DNA of 49,321 bases from Tardiphaga sp. (GTDB lineage: Bacteria; Pseudomonadota; Alphaproteobacteria; Rhizobiales; Xanthobacteraceae): contig NZ_JAQGJD010000017.1 of the NCBI RefSeq assembly GCF_028290785.1, positions 1 to 49,321 on the forward strand, written 5' to 3'. The position numbers and the translations under genes were made by a program. Positions 8,741-17,188 of this stretch are shown piece after piece. The notes below the pieces were generated by a model, which was given only the letters and a program-made list of their open reading frames with translations, was not told the origin of the DNA and did not search any database. Position 1 is the first letter of the stretch; every line of letters begins with the position of its first letter.

Positions 8741-8882
8741 GACGTCTCACCATATTCCACATTGTAGTTGGCGTCGGGCGGCGCTGCGGCATCAAACTTT
8801 GGCAGCCAGACGTCTTGCCTTTGTTATTATTATCAACGTAAGATTGCATCAGCAATCGTCGTGACTTCATTGCGAGGGTGGA

Positions 8883-9428
8883 ATGGCGCAGCCTTATATC
8901 GGCCAGATACTGACGTTCGCCGGCAATTTTGCACCCCTGGGATACTTGCTCTGTAACGGCCAATCGCTGTCTATCTCGCAAAATGACGTGCTCTTTCAAT
9001 TGATCGGCACGACCTATGGCGGCGATGGCGTCAACACTTTCAACCTCCCCAACCTTCAGGGACGAACGCCAATCCACATGGGCCAGGGGCCCGGCTTGGG
9101 TAATTACGTTATCGGACAGATCGCGGGCACCGAGGGCGTTACCCTGATCAGCCAGCAACTCCCCCAGCACAATCATTTCGTCGCGGTTGTCACCGGCATA
9201 CGATCCAGCAGCGCGCAACCCGCCACGAATGCGGTGCTCGGTGACATGGGGCCTTCCCAGACGACCTCGACGAACACCTATTTGCCATATGCCGCCAGTG
9301 GTCAGACCGCGTTGGCGCCGCAGAGCATCACGATAACGGGACAGGGTAACGCGCACGAAAATCGCCAGCCTTACCTAGCCATTACCTATGCCATTGCGGT
9401 CCAGGGAATGTATCCGGCACAGCAATGA
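8883..9428 (+). CDS. Phage tail collar domain protein 1 (MdpB-like)
   Basis: 181 residues. The N-terminal tail collar domain (PF07484 type) is clear: YIGQILTFAGNFAP, CNGQSLSISQNDVLFQLIG, TYGGDGVNTFNLPNLQGR. It is followed by the GxGxGxxxYxIGQxxGxE region with LPQHNH, and a C-terminal block HENRQPYLAITYAIAVQGMYP. No signal peptide is visible. These stand-alone collar proteins are common in bacteria outside prophages and often come as tandem sets; their role is unproven and may be in a surface or secreted fibre. GAGGG precedes the ATG. It shares its layout with the next two genes but clear sequence divergence shows an old duplication. Confidence 0.92.
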   Translation: MAQPYIGQILTFAGNFAPLGYLLCNGQSLSISQNDVLFQLIGTTYGGDGVNTFNLPNLQGRTPIHMGQGPGLGNYVIGQIAGTEGVTLISQQLPQHNHFVAVVTGIRSSSAQPATNAVLGDMGPSQTTSTNTYLPYAASGQTALAPQSITITGQGNAHENRQPYLAITYAIAVQGMYPAQQ

Positions 9429-9476
9429 AGTCGGTAGAGAGCGGCGGGCGCGGCATCATATTCTGGGGAGACAAGC

Positions 9477-10022
9477 ATGACCGAGTCATATGTCGGACAA
9501 ATCCAGCCTTTCGGATTTGCCTTCGCGCCGAGAAACTGGGCCACGTGTGCGGGCCAGATTTTGCCTATCCAGCAGAACACAGCGCTCTTTTCCATCCTTG
9601 GCGTCAACTATGGCGGCAACGGCTCGAGCAATTTTGGGCTGCCTAATTTGCTGGGTAGCGTGGCGATCGGCGCCGGTCAGGGCGCCGGGCTCTCGAATTA
9701 CGTTATCGGAGAGACTGGGGGCACGCCTCAAGTCACTCTCACCATCAACGACCTTGCACCCCATACGCATGCATTGAATGCCACCACTTCGTCTGCACAG
9801 AGTTTCACCGCAGCGGCCAATCAACTAGCCAGCGGTGGCGGCGGCAAAGGCGGCGGCGACAAGGCGTTGATCTACAGCACGAACGTCAACAAGGCGACCA
9901 CGGGACTGGCCCCATCGACGATCGGCCCGGCGGGCAGGAGCACCCCCCATAACAACATGCAACCTTATCTTGCGGTCAATTTCTGCATTTGCCTGGCCGG
10001 CAACTTCCCACCCCGAGGCTAG
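9477..10022 (+). CDS. Phage tail collar domain protein 2 (MdpB-like)
   Basis: 181 residues with the same plan as its neighbours: SYVGQIQPFGFAFAPRNW, CAGQILPIQQNTALFSILG, YGGNGSSNFGLPNLLG, then GLSNYVIGETGGTPQVTL and APHTHALNA. The middle carries a low-complexity Gly/Lys stretch (SGGGGKGGGDK) not seen in the other two. C-terminal block PHNNMQPYLAVNFCICLAG. GGGGA about 10 bases before the ATG gives a ribosome binding site. It starts 48 bases after the stop of collar gene 1 and ends 18 bases before collar gene 3, so the three are very likely one transcript. Confidence 0.92.
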   Translation: MTESYVGQIQPFGFAFAPRNWATCAGQILPIQQNTALFSILGVNYGGNGSSNFGLPNLLGSVAIGAGQGAGLSNYVIGETGGTPQVTLTINDLAPHTHALNATTSSAQSFTAAANQLASGGGGKGGGDKALIYSTNVNKATTGLAPSTIGPAGRSTPHNNMQPYLAVNFCICLAGNFPPRG

Positions 10023-10040
10023 GCTCCCGGAGCGCATCCC

Positions 10041-10574
10041 ATGTCCGAATATTTTATTGGTACCATTCAATTGTTCGCCTTCGGTTACCCCCCGAAAAAC
10101 TGGGCGCTCTGCAATGGCCAGATCATGGCTATCAATACCAATCAGGCGCTGTTTTCGCTGCTAGGCACGGCGTATGGCGGCGACGGCGTCAGAACGTTTG
10201 CCTTGCCGGACCTGCGTGGCAGAACGCTGACCAGTGCGCAGCTGAGTGCGATCGGCCAGCGCGGCGGCGAAGAAATGCACACGCTGTCGCTCGACGAGAT
10301 GGCCGGCCATAACCATACGCTGATGACCGACTCGACGACGCCTGGCTCCGCCAACAACAATACGCCGTCGTCCGCTTCGGTGCTCGGGGCCAGCGCCGGG
10401 ACGGGAAGCGCAGCCACCGTTTACATCTACAACCCCGGCGGCACGCCGAATAACGCATTGGCGACACAGAGCCTCGGCAACGCCGGGAATTCCCAGGCGC
10501 ACGACAACCGCATGCCGTATCTGGTGATGAATTACTGCATAGCGCTCAACGGCGTATTTCCGTCGCGCAGTTGA
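10041..10574 (+). CDS. Phage tail collar domain protein 3 (MdpB-like)
   Basis: 177 residues. Collar domain: YFIGTIQLFAFGYPPKNW, CNGQIMAINTNQALFSLLG, YGGDGVRTFALPDLRGR, followed by GGEEMHTLSLDEMAGHNH. A Ser/Asn/Ala-rich insert (about 95-140) comes before the C-terminal block AHDNRMPYLVMNYCIALNGVFP. It is the last of three tandem paralogues. Its stop lies 9 bases from the stop of the convergent DUF6916-like gene, which is too little room for a hairpin terminator between them. Confidence 0.92.
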   Translation: MSEYFIGTIQLFAFGYPPKNWALCNGQIMAINTNQALFSLLGTAYGGDGVRTFALPDLRGRTLTSAQLSAIGQRGGEEMHTLSLDEMAGHNHTLMTDSTTPGSANNNTPSSASVLGASAGTGSAATVYIYNPGGTPNNALATQSLGNAGNSQAHDNRMPYLVMNYCIALNGVFPSRS

Positions 10575-10583
10575 CGCTGCAGT

Positions 10584-10913
10584 TCAATTGAAAACGGCTT
10601 GGTAGTCCTGAAACTCCGGTTCCAGCGTCTGGATCGGCGCCACATAGATCGAGTAGGTCGGACCGTCCTCAATGCTGCAGCGATAGGATCCTTCCGCCAG
10701 CCATTCGCGTTGACGCGCATCGCGGAAGATCAGCGTGAACGGCCGTCGCTTGACACGTTCGGGAAGCGGCCGGTCGTCGCTGACGATCGTCAGCAATGGC
10801 AGCACGTAGGCGGTGTCCTGGAAACGAAAGGCTTTTCCCACATGCGGCAGGAAGTGTTCGATCAGCAGGAATTCGGGCGGCGCTCCGGTGGGGACATCTG
10901 CTTGCAGTCTCAT
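10584..10913 (-). CDS. DUF6916-like small protein
   Basis: 109 residues. The pattern FLPHVGKAF near residue 22, RRPFTLIF in the middle and a GxY...IYVAPI block near residues 75-93 matches the DUF6916 family as I remember it; these small proteins often sit beside tail collar genes. No catalytic motif, signal peptide or membrane segment is visible. It is likely a partner or chaperone-like factor for the collar proteins, but that is inference from context. It is convergent with collar gene 3 and divergent from the GNAT gene, 71 bases away. ATG at 10913 has GGGAG upstream. Confidence 0.7.
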   Translation of the reverse strand: MRLQADVPTGAPPEFLLIEHFLPHVGKAFRFQDTAYVLPLLTIVSDDRPLPERVKRRPFTLIFRDARQREWLAEGSYRCSIEDGPTYSIYVAPIQTLEPEFQDYQAVFN

Positions 10914-10984
10914 CGCACCTGCGCTCCCTGTTTGTGTAGCAGCACAATGCCCGATGCCGCGACGGATTTCCAGAGCCGGGCATC

Positions 10985-11500
10985 ATGAGCAAGGAAGTTC
11001 GTCACATCGACGCGGCGGGCAGCCGGATATCGGTGCGCGAACAGACCCCGGAAGACGAAGCATTCCTCTATTCACTGTTTCGTGCCAACAACCTGCGTAC
11101 GCTCGAACTCTCCGGGCTGCCGCTGGCGTTTCTCGACGATCTCGTCGCCATGCAGCATCGTTCGCGGATGCAGACCTATCAGAAGATGTTTCCGTCGGCC
11201 GCCTGGTCGGTGATGGAGCGCGAGGGCAAGCCGGTCGGCGAGATCGTCGAGCACGACGAAGACGACTGCATCTATGTGGTCGATATCGCGCTGCTGCCGG
11301 AGTGGCAGGCGAAAGGCATCGGCACGGCGCTGATGCGCGAGGTGATGGATCGCTGCGCGGCGCGCGGCATCGGCGTCCGCGCCAAGGTCATGATCGCCAA
11401 CGAGCCCTCGCTCGAGATGTTTCGCAAGCTCGGCTTCGTAGCCTCTCCGCCCGACGACATGTCCTTCATCGAATGGCGCCTTCCGGCCCCAGCCCGCTGA
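10985..11500 (+). CDS. GNAT family N-acetyltransferase
   Basis: 171 residues. The acetyl-CoA binding motif A is clear: VVDIALLPEWQAKGIGTALM, with the QxxGxG pyrophosphate loop at residues 108-113, and motif B follows with ANEPSLEMFRKLGF. It transfers an acetyl group to a primary amine on a small molecule or protein that cannot be named. It lies next to the collar block, as GNATs often do, which raises the possibility that it modifies one of those proteins. It may equally be an independent gene. Confidence 0.92.
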   Translation: MSKEVRHIDAAGSRISVREQTPEDEAFLYSLFRANNLRTLELSGLPLAFLDDLVAMQHRSRMQTYQKMFPSAAWSVMEREGKPVGEIVEHDEDDCIYVVDIALLPEWQAKGIGTALMREVMDRCAARGIGVRAKVMIANEPSLEMFRKLGFVASPPDDMSFIEWRLPAPAR

Positions 11501-11519
11501 TTTCGCATACCAGAACATC

Positions 11520-11570
11520 AGTCACTTTGGGTCGCTACACGGTCTAGTGACTTGCATCATAATAGTCACT
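11520..11570. promoter_or_regulatory. Candidate HxlR operator (three half-sites)
   Basis: AGTCACT at 11520-11526, AGTGACT at 11546-11552 and AGTCACT at 11564-11570. The second and third copies form an inverted repeat with an 11-base spacer, ending 16 bases before the HxlR start codon. The position fits autoregulation and control of the coupled MATE gene. Confidence 0.55.
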
Positions 11571-11586
11571 TCATTACGCTTTGTTG

Positions 11587-12099
11587 ATGCAGCGCAAAAG
11601 CTTTGGAAATATGGAGTGTCCGATCGCCCGCAGCCTTGAGCGCGTCGGCGAGTGGTGGAGCATTTTGGTCCTGCGCGACGCCATCTACGGCTTGACGCGG
11701 TTCGATCAGTTTCAGAAGAACCTGAATATCGCGCCGAATATCCTGACCCGGCGCCTTGCGGCCCTGGTCGAGGCCGGGCTTCTGGAGCGGCGGCTGTATT
11801 GCGAGAAGCCGCCCCGTTACGAATACATCCTTACCCCCCGAGGGAGAGATTTTCGTCCTATCTTGTTCTCGCTGCAGGCCTGGGGCAACAGATATTTCGC
11901 CCCTGAAGGCGCCAGCGTCGTGCTGATCGACAAGAGCACCGGCAAGGCCGCCGACCCCATTCTCGTCGATCGCCTGACCGGCAAGCCCATCACCGACGCG
12001 ACCCACGCCAACGCCGCGGGCCCGGCCGCCGGCCCTCGGGTGCAGAAGCGCCTCGCCAAATCCGGCAAGATTGCTACCCCCTCTCAGGACGCGCCATGA
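11587..12099 (+). CDS. HxlR family transcriptional regulator
   Basis: 170 residues. The N-terminal winged-helix domain has the family signature: a cysteine near the start (Cys11 in MECPIARSLERVGEWWS), then ILVLRDAIYGLTRFDQFQ, ILTRRLAALVEAGLLERR and YEYILTPRGRDF. The conserved cysteine is the redox or electrophile sensor in some HxlR proteins. The C-terminal 50 residues extend beyond the usual domain. ATG at 11587 is preferred to two upstream TTG codons. Its stop overlaps the start of the MATE gene (ATGA), so it very probably controls that exporter, perhaps through the inverted repeat upstream. Confidence 0.92.
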   Translation: MQRKSFGNMECPIARSLERVGEWWSILVLRDAIYGLTRFDQFQKNLNIAPNILTRRLAALVEAGLLERRLYCEKPPRYEYILTPRGRDFRPILFSLQAWGNRYFAPEGASVVLIDKSTGKAADPILVDRLTGKPITDATHANAAGPAAGPRVQKRLAKSGKIATPSQDAP

Positions 12100-13508
12100 A
12101 ACTCGATCCGCCGCAGGCCATCATCGCCGCTACCGCCGTTCACGAGATGAATCCGCGCACCCGCATCCTGCTGCATGCGCCGATCGTGCCGACGCTGCTG
12201 AAGATGGCATGGCCGAACCTGCTGGTGATGCTCGCGCAGGCTTCCACCGGCCTGATCGAGACCTGGTGGGTATCGCATCTCGGCGCCGACGCGCTGACCG
12301 GCATGGCCGTGGTGTTTCCCGGCTTCATGATGATGCAGATGCTGTCGGCCGGCGCGATGGGCGGCGGCATTTCCTCGGCGATCGCGCGTGCGCTGGGCGC
12401 CCGTCGCCATCATGACGCCGAGGCGCTCGTGATGCACGCCGCCGGGCTCAATATCGCGATCGGCCTGTTCGGCGCCGCGATCTTCCTGATCTGGGGCCGC
12501 CCCCTCTATCACGCCATGGGCGTCGAAGGCGGCGCGCTCGAAGCCGCCATGGCGTATTCCAACGTCGTATTCGGCGGCAGCGTGCTGGTCTGGCTGATGA
12601 ACGCGCTGGCCAGCATCATCCGCGGCACCGGCAACATGCTGGTGCCGTCGCTCGCAGTCTGCATCGGCGTGGTGCTGCTGATTCCGCTGTCGCCGCTGCT
12701 GATCTTCGGCTGGGGCCCGATCCCGGCGCTGGGCATCGCCGGCGGAGGCTGGGCCGTCGTGATCACGACGGCTATCGTGACCGCGGTCCTTGGAGGCTAC
12801 ATTCTGGCGGGCCTCAGTGTCGTGCGCTTCAAGCTGGCGCGGCCGCGCTGGGACCTGACCGCGGACATTTTGCGCGTCGGCGCCATTGCTGCCGTGGTCT
12901 CGTTGCAGACCAGCCTGACGGTGCTGTTGACGACCGCGCTGGTCGGCGCCGCCGCCGGCGGCGATGCCGTGGCCGGCTTCGGCACCGGCGTCCGGCTGGA
13001 ATATCTGATGGTGCCGCTGGCATTCGGCTTCGGCGGACCTTTGGTCGCCCTGGTCGGCACCAACATCGGCGCCGGCCAGGAGGCCCGCGCGCTGCGGGTC
13101 GCGCTGATCGGCGGCGCCATGGTGTTCGTATTGACCGAAAGCGTCGGACTTGCCGCCGCGATCTGGCCGGCGGCCTGGCTCGGCCTGTTCGGGACAGACC
13201 CGCAGATGATCGAAACCGGCAGCGCCTATCTGCGCATCGTTGGTCCGGCCTACGGCTTCTTCGGCCTCGGCCTGTCGCTGTATTTCGCCTCGCAAGGCGC
13301 CGGAAAAATGATCTGGCCGCTGATGGCCGGCGTGCTTCGGCTGATCATTTCGATCGGCGGCGGCTGGCTGGCGCTGCGGCTGACGGGATCGCTGACTTGG
13401 CTCTTTGTCGCGCTGGCTGTAGCGCTGGTCGTCTACGGCACGATCATCGCCACCGCGGTGGCATCCGGTGTCTGGTTCAAGCCGGCCAGGTCCGCAAAGG
13501 TCATCTGA
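12096..13508 (+). CDS. MATE family efflux transporter
   Basis: 470 residues with about 12 hydrophobic segments in two similar halves, the normal MATE layout. Typical blocks include PNLLVMLAQASTGLIETWWV in the first helix region and GTNIGAGQEARA in the loop of the second half. It would export organic cations or drugs by Na+ or H+ antiport at the inner membrane. ATG at 12096 overlaps the TGA of the HxlR gene (ATGA), which implies translational coupling and shared control. Confidence 0.92.
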   Translation: MKLDPPQAIIAATAVHEMNPRTRILLHAPIVPTLLKMAWPNLLVMLAQASTGLIETWWVSHLGADALTGMAVVFPGFMMMQMLSAGAMGGGISSAIARALGARRHHDAEALVMHAAGLNIAIGLFGAAIFLIWGRPLYHAMGVEGGALEAAMAYSNVVFGGSVLVWLMNALASIIRGTGNMLVPSLAVCIGVVLLIPLSPLLIFGWGPIPALGIAGGGWAVVITTAIVTAVLGGYILAGLSVVRFKLARPRWDLTADILRVGAIAAVVSLQTSLTVLLTTALVGAAAGGDAVAGFGTGVRLEYLMVPLAFGFGGPLVALVGTNIGAGQEARALRVALIGGAMVFVLTESVGLAAAIWPAAWLGLFGTDPQMIETGSAYLRIVGPAYGFFGLGLSLYFASQGAGKMIWPLMAGVLRLIISIGGGWLALRLTGSLTWLFVALAVALVVYGTIIATAVASGVWFKPARSAKVI

Positions 13509-13643
13509 TCCCTGGGATTGCTTGTCGCGACGGGTGACGGCATGCATATGCCTCATGCACATCGACGCCTGCAGGGCGCCGGCGATCTGTCCTAGAAGGC
13601 AGGCTCTGGCGGCCATCTTGGGCGCCGTCCGAGGAATTCCCCG

Positions 13644-15035
13644 ATGGCCGATGGACTTGCGATGCCCGAACCCTCGCCTGCTGACGGACTGTCCGGCGAG
13701 CAACGGCGCTGGGCCACGCTGGCGATCTTCACCGCGCTCGCCATGGCCTCGCTCGACACCGCGATCGCCAATATCGCGCTGCCCGCCATCGCCGCCGACC
13801 TGCACGCCACGCCGGCCGACGTGATCTGGGTCGTCAACGTCTACCAGATCGCCATGGTGGCGACGCTGCTGCCGCTGGCCGCGCTCGGCGAGATCGTCGG
13901 TCACCAGCGCATCTATCTCGGCGGACTGCTGCTGTTCACCATCGCCTCAGTGGCCTGCGCGCTGGCCTGGTCGCTGCCGACCTTGCTGATTGCCCGCGTC
14001 CTGCAAGGCCTCGGCGCGGCCGGCATCATGAGCGTGAACACCGCGCTCGTCCGTTTCGTCTATCCGCAACGCATGCTCGGCCGCGGCTTCGGCCACAATG
14101 CGCTGGTGGTCGCCATTTCGTTTACGCTCGGGCCGACCATCGCGTCGGCCATACTGTCGGTGGCGACTTGGCCTTGGCTGTTCGCCATCAACCTGCCGTT
14201 CGGCCTGCTGGCGATCGCCATCGGCATGAAGACGCTGCCGAAGACCTCGCGCGCGACCCATGCCTTCGACTTTCCCGGCGCCGCGCTGGCGGCGGGCTGT
14301 CTCGGCCTGCTGATCCTCGGCATCGGCAGCGCCGCGCATCACACGGCGCCGTCGGTGGTTGTCGGCGAACTCGTCGCCGGCGTCCTGTTCGGCTGGCTGC
14401 TGATCCGCCGTCAGGCCGACCATCCGGCGCCGATGCTGCCGATCGACCTGTTCCGCCGGCCGGTGTTCGCGCTCTCCGCCGCCACTGCGGTGTGCTCATT
14501 CTCGGTGCAGGGCCTCGCCTTCGTCTCGCTGCCGTTCTACTTCGAGGACATCCTGCACCGCTCGCAAGTGGAAACCGGATTTTTGCTGACGCCGTGGCCG
14601 CTCGTCGTCGCCGTCATGGCGCCGATCGCCGGTGGATTGTCGGACCGCTATCCCGCCGGCATTCTTGGCGGCATCGGCCTGGCGATTCTCGGTGTCGGGA
14701 TGGCGTTGCTGGCGATGCTGCCGGCGGAACCGAGTATCGCCGATATCGTCTGGCGCATGGTGATCTGTGGCGCCGGCTTCGGCTTCTTCCAGGCGCCGAA
14801 CATGAAGGCGCTGATGGCAAGCGCGCCGGCGGGCCGCAGCGGCGGCGCGAGCGGTATCGTCGCCACCGCCCGGCTGACTGGCCAAACCACCGGCGCCGCG
14901 CTTGCTGCGTTCTGCTTTGGCCTGGCTGGGCAAGAAGGCGCCACCCTGGCGCTGGCGCTCGGCGCCGGATTTGCCGCCATCGGCTGCATCATGAGCTTCC
15001 TGCGCCTGATCGTCCGGCCCTCGCCCGCCGTGTAG
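13644..15035 (+). CDS. MFS transporter, DHA2 (EmrB/QacA) type
   Basis: 463 residues with about 14 hydrophobic segments. The signature LDTAIANIALPAIAADL in helix 1 is the DHA2 drug:H+ antiporter hallmark (LDxTIVNVALP form), and ARVLQGLGAAGIMS in the helix 4-5 region continues it. Predicted to be a proton-driven exporter. GAGGAA at 13631-13636 precedes ATG 13644. It follows the MATE gene by 135 bases with no clear terminator between, so it could be read from the same promoter as HxlR-MATE, though it could have its own. Confidence 0.93.
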   Translation: MADGLAMPEPSPADGLSGEQRRWATLAIFTALAMASLDTAIANIALPAIAADLHATPADVIWVVNVYQIAMVATLLPLAALGEIVGHQRIYLGGLLLFTIASVACALAWSLPTLLIARVLQGLGAAGIMSVNTALVRFVYPQRMLGRGFGHNALVVAISFTLGPTIASAILSVATWPWLFAINLPFGLLAIAIGMKTLPKTSRATHAFDFPGAALAAGCLGLLILGIGSAAHHTAPSVVVGELVAGVLFGWLLIRRQADHPAPMLPIDLFRRPVFALSAATAVCSFSVQGLAFVSLPFYFEDILHRSQVETGFLLTPWPLVVAVMAPIAGGLSDRYPAGILGGIGLAILGVGMALLAMLPAEPSIADIVWRMVICGAGFGFFQAPNMKALMASAPAGRSGGASGIVATARLTGQTTGAALAAFCFGLAGQEGATLALALGAGFAAIGCIMSFLRLIVRPSPAV

Positions 15036-15102
15036 CTTTTGTGAAAGAATCTTCGGACTTACGTTTCTATTTCGCAATGCTGTATTAAGTGATGTGCTAT
15101 AC

Positions 15103-15133
15103 TGCAGTGCAGAGAGAGCTTTTCTGCACTGCA
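15103..15133. promoter_or_regulatory. Perfect inverted repeat between the MFS gene and glgA
   Basis: TGCAGTGCAG (15103-15112) and CTGCACTGCA (15124-15133) with an 11-base spacer. It is not followed by a T run on the plus strand. It lies 68 bases past the MFS stop and 103 bases before the glgA start, so it could be an operator or a weak hairpin. Confidence 0.45.
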
Positions 15134-15235
15134 AGTATCAAACCGAGGTTCCCGTTTTTCAACCCCGGTTCCATTGCTGGCTGAACGTGGAACTATTTCG
15201 TATATTTGCAGTAGCCGCTGCTACGAGGGCACTTC

Positions 15236-16657
15236 TTGAGGGTTCTATTCGTCACCCCAGAGATTGACGACTTCATTCGGGTGGGAGGCCTAGCAGCCGT
15301 CTCCGCCGCCCTGCCCCGGGCATTGCGCATCTGGACCGACGTCAGGGTGATGCTGCCCGGCTACCGCGGCGTGGTCGCCCAGTTTGAAACCATCGACGTG
15401 GTGGGCCACTGCCCGGCGCTGGCCGAGATGCCGGCCTGCCAGTTGGGACTGGCTTCGACCAAGGACGGCATGCCGGTCTACATCCTGCTCTGCCCGGAAC
15501 TCTACGACCGCCCCGGCAATCCCTATGGCGACGATTGCGGTCGCGACTGGCCGGACAACGACATCCGTTTCGCACGCTTTGCCTCCGCCGCCGCCCTGCT
15601 GGCGGCCGGCAGACTGGACAGCAACTGGGCTGCCGATCTGGTCCATGCCAATGACTGGCAATCCGCCATGGTGCCGGCCTATCTGGCCTGGAGCGGCGTC
15701 AAGATCCCGACCATCCTGACCATTCACAACCTTGCCTATCAGGGCCTGTTTCCCAAGGAGTCGCTGCGCCGGATCGGCGCGCCGGTGGAATCCTTCCACA
15801 TCGACGGGCTCGAATTCTACGACAAGCTGTCCTTTCTCAAGGGCGGGCTGATCTATTCCTCGCACCTGACCACGGTCAGCGAGACCTACGCCCAGGAGAT
15901 TACCACGCCGGAACTTGGCTGTGGCCTGGAGGGCCTGCTGCGTACCCGCTCCAACAAGGCGCAACTCACCGGCATCCTCAACGGCATCGACGAGAGTTGG
16001 GATCCGCGCGTCTGCGCGGAACTGATGCGACCATTCGGCGCCGGCGACTGGGAAGCCAAACGCGCCAATGCCGATGGCGTTCGTCAGCAATTCGGGCTCG
16101 CGCTATCACGCGGGCCTATTTTCGGTCTGGTCGCCCGCCTCGTGCACCAGAAGGGCGTCGATCTCGTGCTGTCGGCCGCCGACGCCATCGTCTCGGCGGG
16201 CGGACAGATCGTCGTCACCGGCACCGGCGAGCCGGAAATCGAGCAGGCCCTGATGGCCGCGCATCGCCGCCGCCCCGACGCCATCGGCGTCGCGATCGGC
16301 TTCAACGACCGCGAAGCGCGGCGAATCTTCGCCGGCAGCGACTTCACTCTGATGCCGTCGCGGTTCGAGCCCTGCGGGCTGAGCCAGATGTATGCGCAGC
16401 GTTTCGGCTCGCTGCCGATCGGGCATCAGACCGGCGGCCTCGCCGAAACCATCGTCGATGGCGAGACCGGCTTCCTGTTCAGCAAGCCTTCCACGGAATC
16501 GCTGCTCGGGGGCATTTTGCGCGCGTTCGCGACGTTCGGCTCGAAAGACCGGCTCAACTCGATGCGCCGCAGCGCGATGTCGAAATCGTTTAGCTGGAAT
16601 ATCTCGGCGGCGAGCTACAGCGCGCTATACCGCAAGACGGTGCTCGCCGGCGTGTGA
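15236..16657 (+). CDS. glgA: Glycogen synthase (ADP-glucose type, GT5)
   Basis: 473 residues, close to the usual 475-485. It transfers glucose from ADP-glucose to the non-reducing end of glycogen. The N-terminal substrate loop reads RVGGLAAV (family KxGGL, residues 15-19, with Arg for Lys). Further motifs are HANDWQSAMVPAYL, TIHNLAYQGLF, NGIDESWDPR and, near residues 375-395, SRFEPCGLSQMYAQRFGSLP, which contains the catalytic Glu region and the nucleotide site. Start is TTG at 15236 with GAGGG 8 bases upstream; no better start exists. There is no glgB, glgC or glgP next to it, so it is isolated from the rest of the pathway. Confidence 0.93.
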   Translation: MRVLFVTPEIDDFIRVGGLAAVSAALPRALRIWTDVRVMLPGYRGVVAQFETIDVVGHCPALAEMPACQLGLASTKDGMPVYILLCPELYDRPGNPYGDDCGRDWPDNDIRFARFASAAALLAAGRLDSNWAADLVHANDWQSAMVPAYLAWSGVKIPTILTIHNLAYQGLFPKESLRRIGAPVESFHIDGLEFYDKLSFLKGGLIYSSHLTTVSETYAQEITTPELGCGLEGLLRTRSNKAQLTGILNGIDESWDPRVCAELMRPFGAGDWEAKRANADGVRQQFGLALSRGPIFGLVARLVHQKGVDLVLSAADAIVSAGGQIVVTGTGEPEIEQALMAAHRRRPDAIGVAIGFNDREARRIFAGSDFTLMPSRFEPCGLSQMYAQRFGSLPIGHQTGGLAETIVDGETGFLFSKPSTESLLGGILRAFATFGSKDRLNSMRRSAMSKSFSWNISAASYSALYRKTVLAGV

Positions 16658-16699
16658 ACCTCGTCCCCCGGACGCGCGATTGGTGCTCCAGCTTCTCCA

Positions 16700-16788
16700 C
16701 GTCATGGCCGGGTCTTTCCCGGCCATCCACGGCAACATGCGCATCCGCGCGTGGGAACGTGGATACCCGGCATGCGCCGGGCATGACG
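16700..16788. repeat. Palindromic intergenic repeat (REP-like)
   Basis: Left arm GTCATGGCCGGG..CCCGGCCATCCACG (from 16701), right arm CGTGGATACCCGG..CCGGGCATGAC (16758-16787). It resembles the GTCATGGCCGGGCTTGTCCCGGCCATCC element common between genes in Bradyrhizobium and relatives. It fills the middle of the 338-base stretch 16658-16995, where I see no other feature. Confidence 0.7.
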
Positions 16789-16995
16789 GAGTCTGTGGGA
16801 CGGCCTGTCGCCGAACATTCTGGATCGATGAGGAATGCTGCCAGAGATGACAAGAGATCAATTTGAGACATAGGCACGGTGGCGCGACTGCATCTTCCCT
16901 TCTCCTCGCGCGCGACGAGCAGCGACTGGCAAAAACATTGCCATGGCTATTGCCCCCGAAAGGGCGCACCGTGAAATTCACCCAAAGGAAATTGC

Positions 16996-17169
16996 ATGCA
17001 GAACCTGTTGTCGCGCCACGTCCAGACCGAAGAATCGCTCCGTCTCGGCGTCGCCTCGGGCTGGTACAGCACCAAGGTCAGCGGTACTTTCGTCACCGGC
17101 CCGCATGCCTCCGAAAAAGAATGCCTGAGCAAGATCGCCGAGCTCAACCCGCCCGTGAAGCGCAAATAA
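16996..17169 (+). CDS. Small conserved-looking protein (57 aa)
   Basis: ATG at 16996, stop TAA at 17167-17169. AAGGAA stands 5 bases before the start. The protein begins MQNLLSRHVQTEESLRLGV, contains SGWYSTKVSGTFVTGPHAS and ends with a basic NPPVKRK. No membrane segment, signal peptide or known domain is visible. It lies 19 bases before the DUF1488-like gene, which has its own GGGAG, so the two probably form an operon. The reading frame and ribosome binding site support a real gene; the function is unknown. Confidence 0.65.
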   Translation: MQNLLSRHVQTEESLRLGVASGWYSTKVSGTFVTGPHASEKECLSKIAELNPPVKRK

Positions 17170-17188
17170 GCGGAACGGGAGATTTTCG

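Noticed and set aside
8883-10574. The tail-collar genes as part of a prophage
   Set aside because: No other phage structural, lysis or integration genes are present, and such collar sets are common in bacteria outside phages.
12084-13904. A 606-codon open frame antisense to the MATE gene and the start of the MFS gene
   Set aside because: Its composition is extreme (Gln, His, Arg and Asp rich) and it lacks hydrophobic or domain features; both sense genes are clear.
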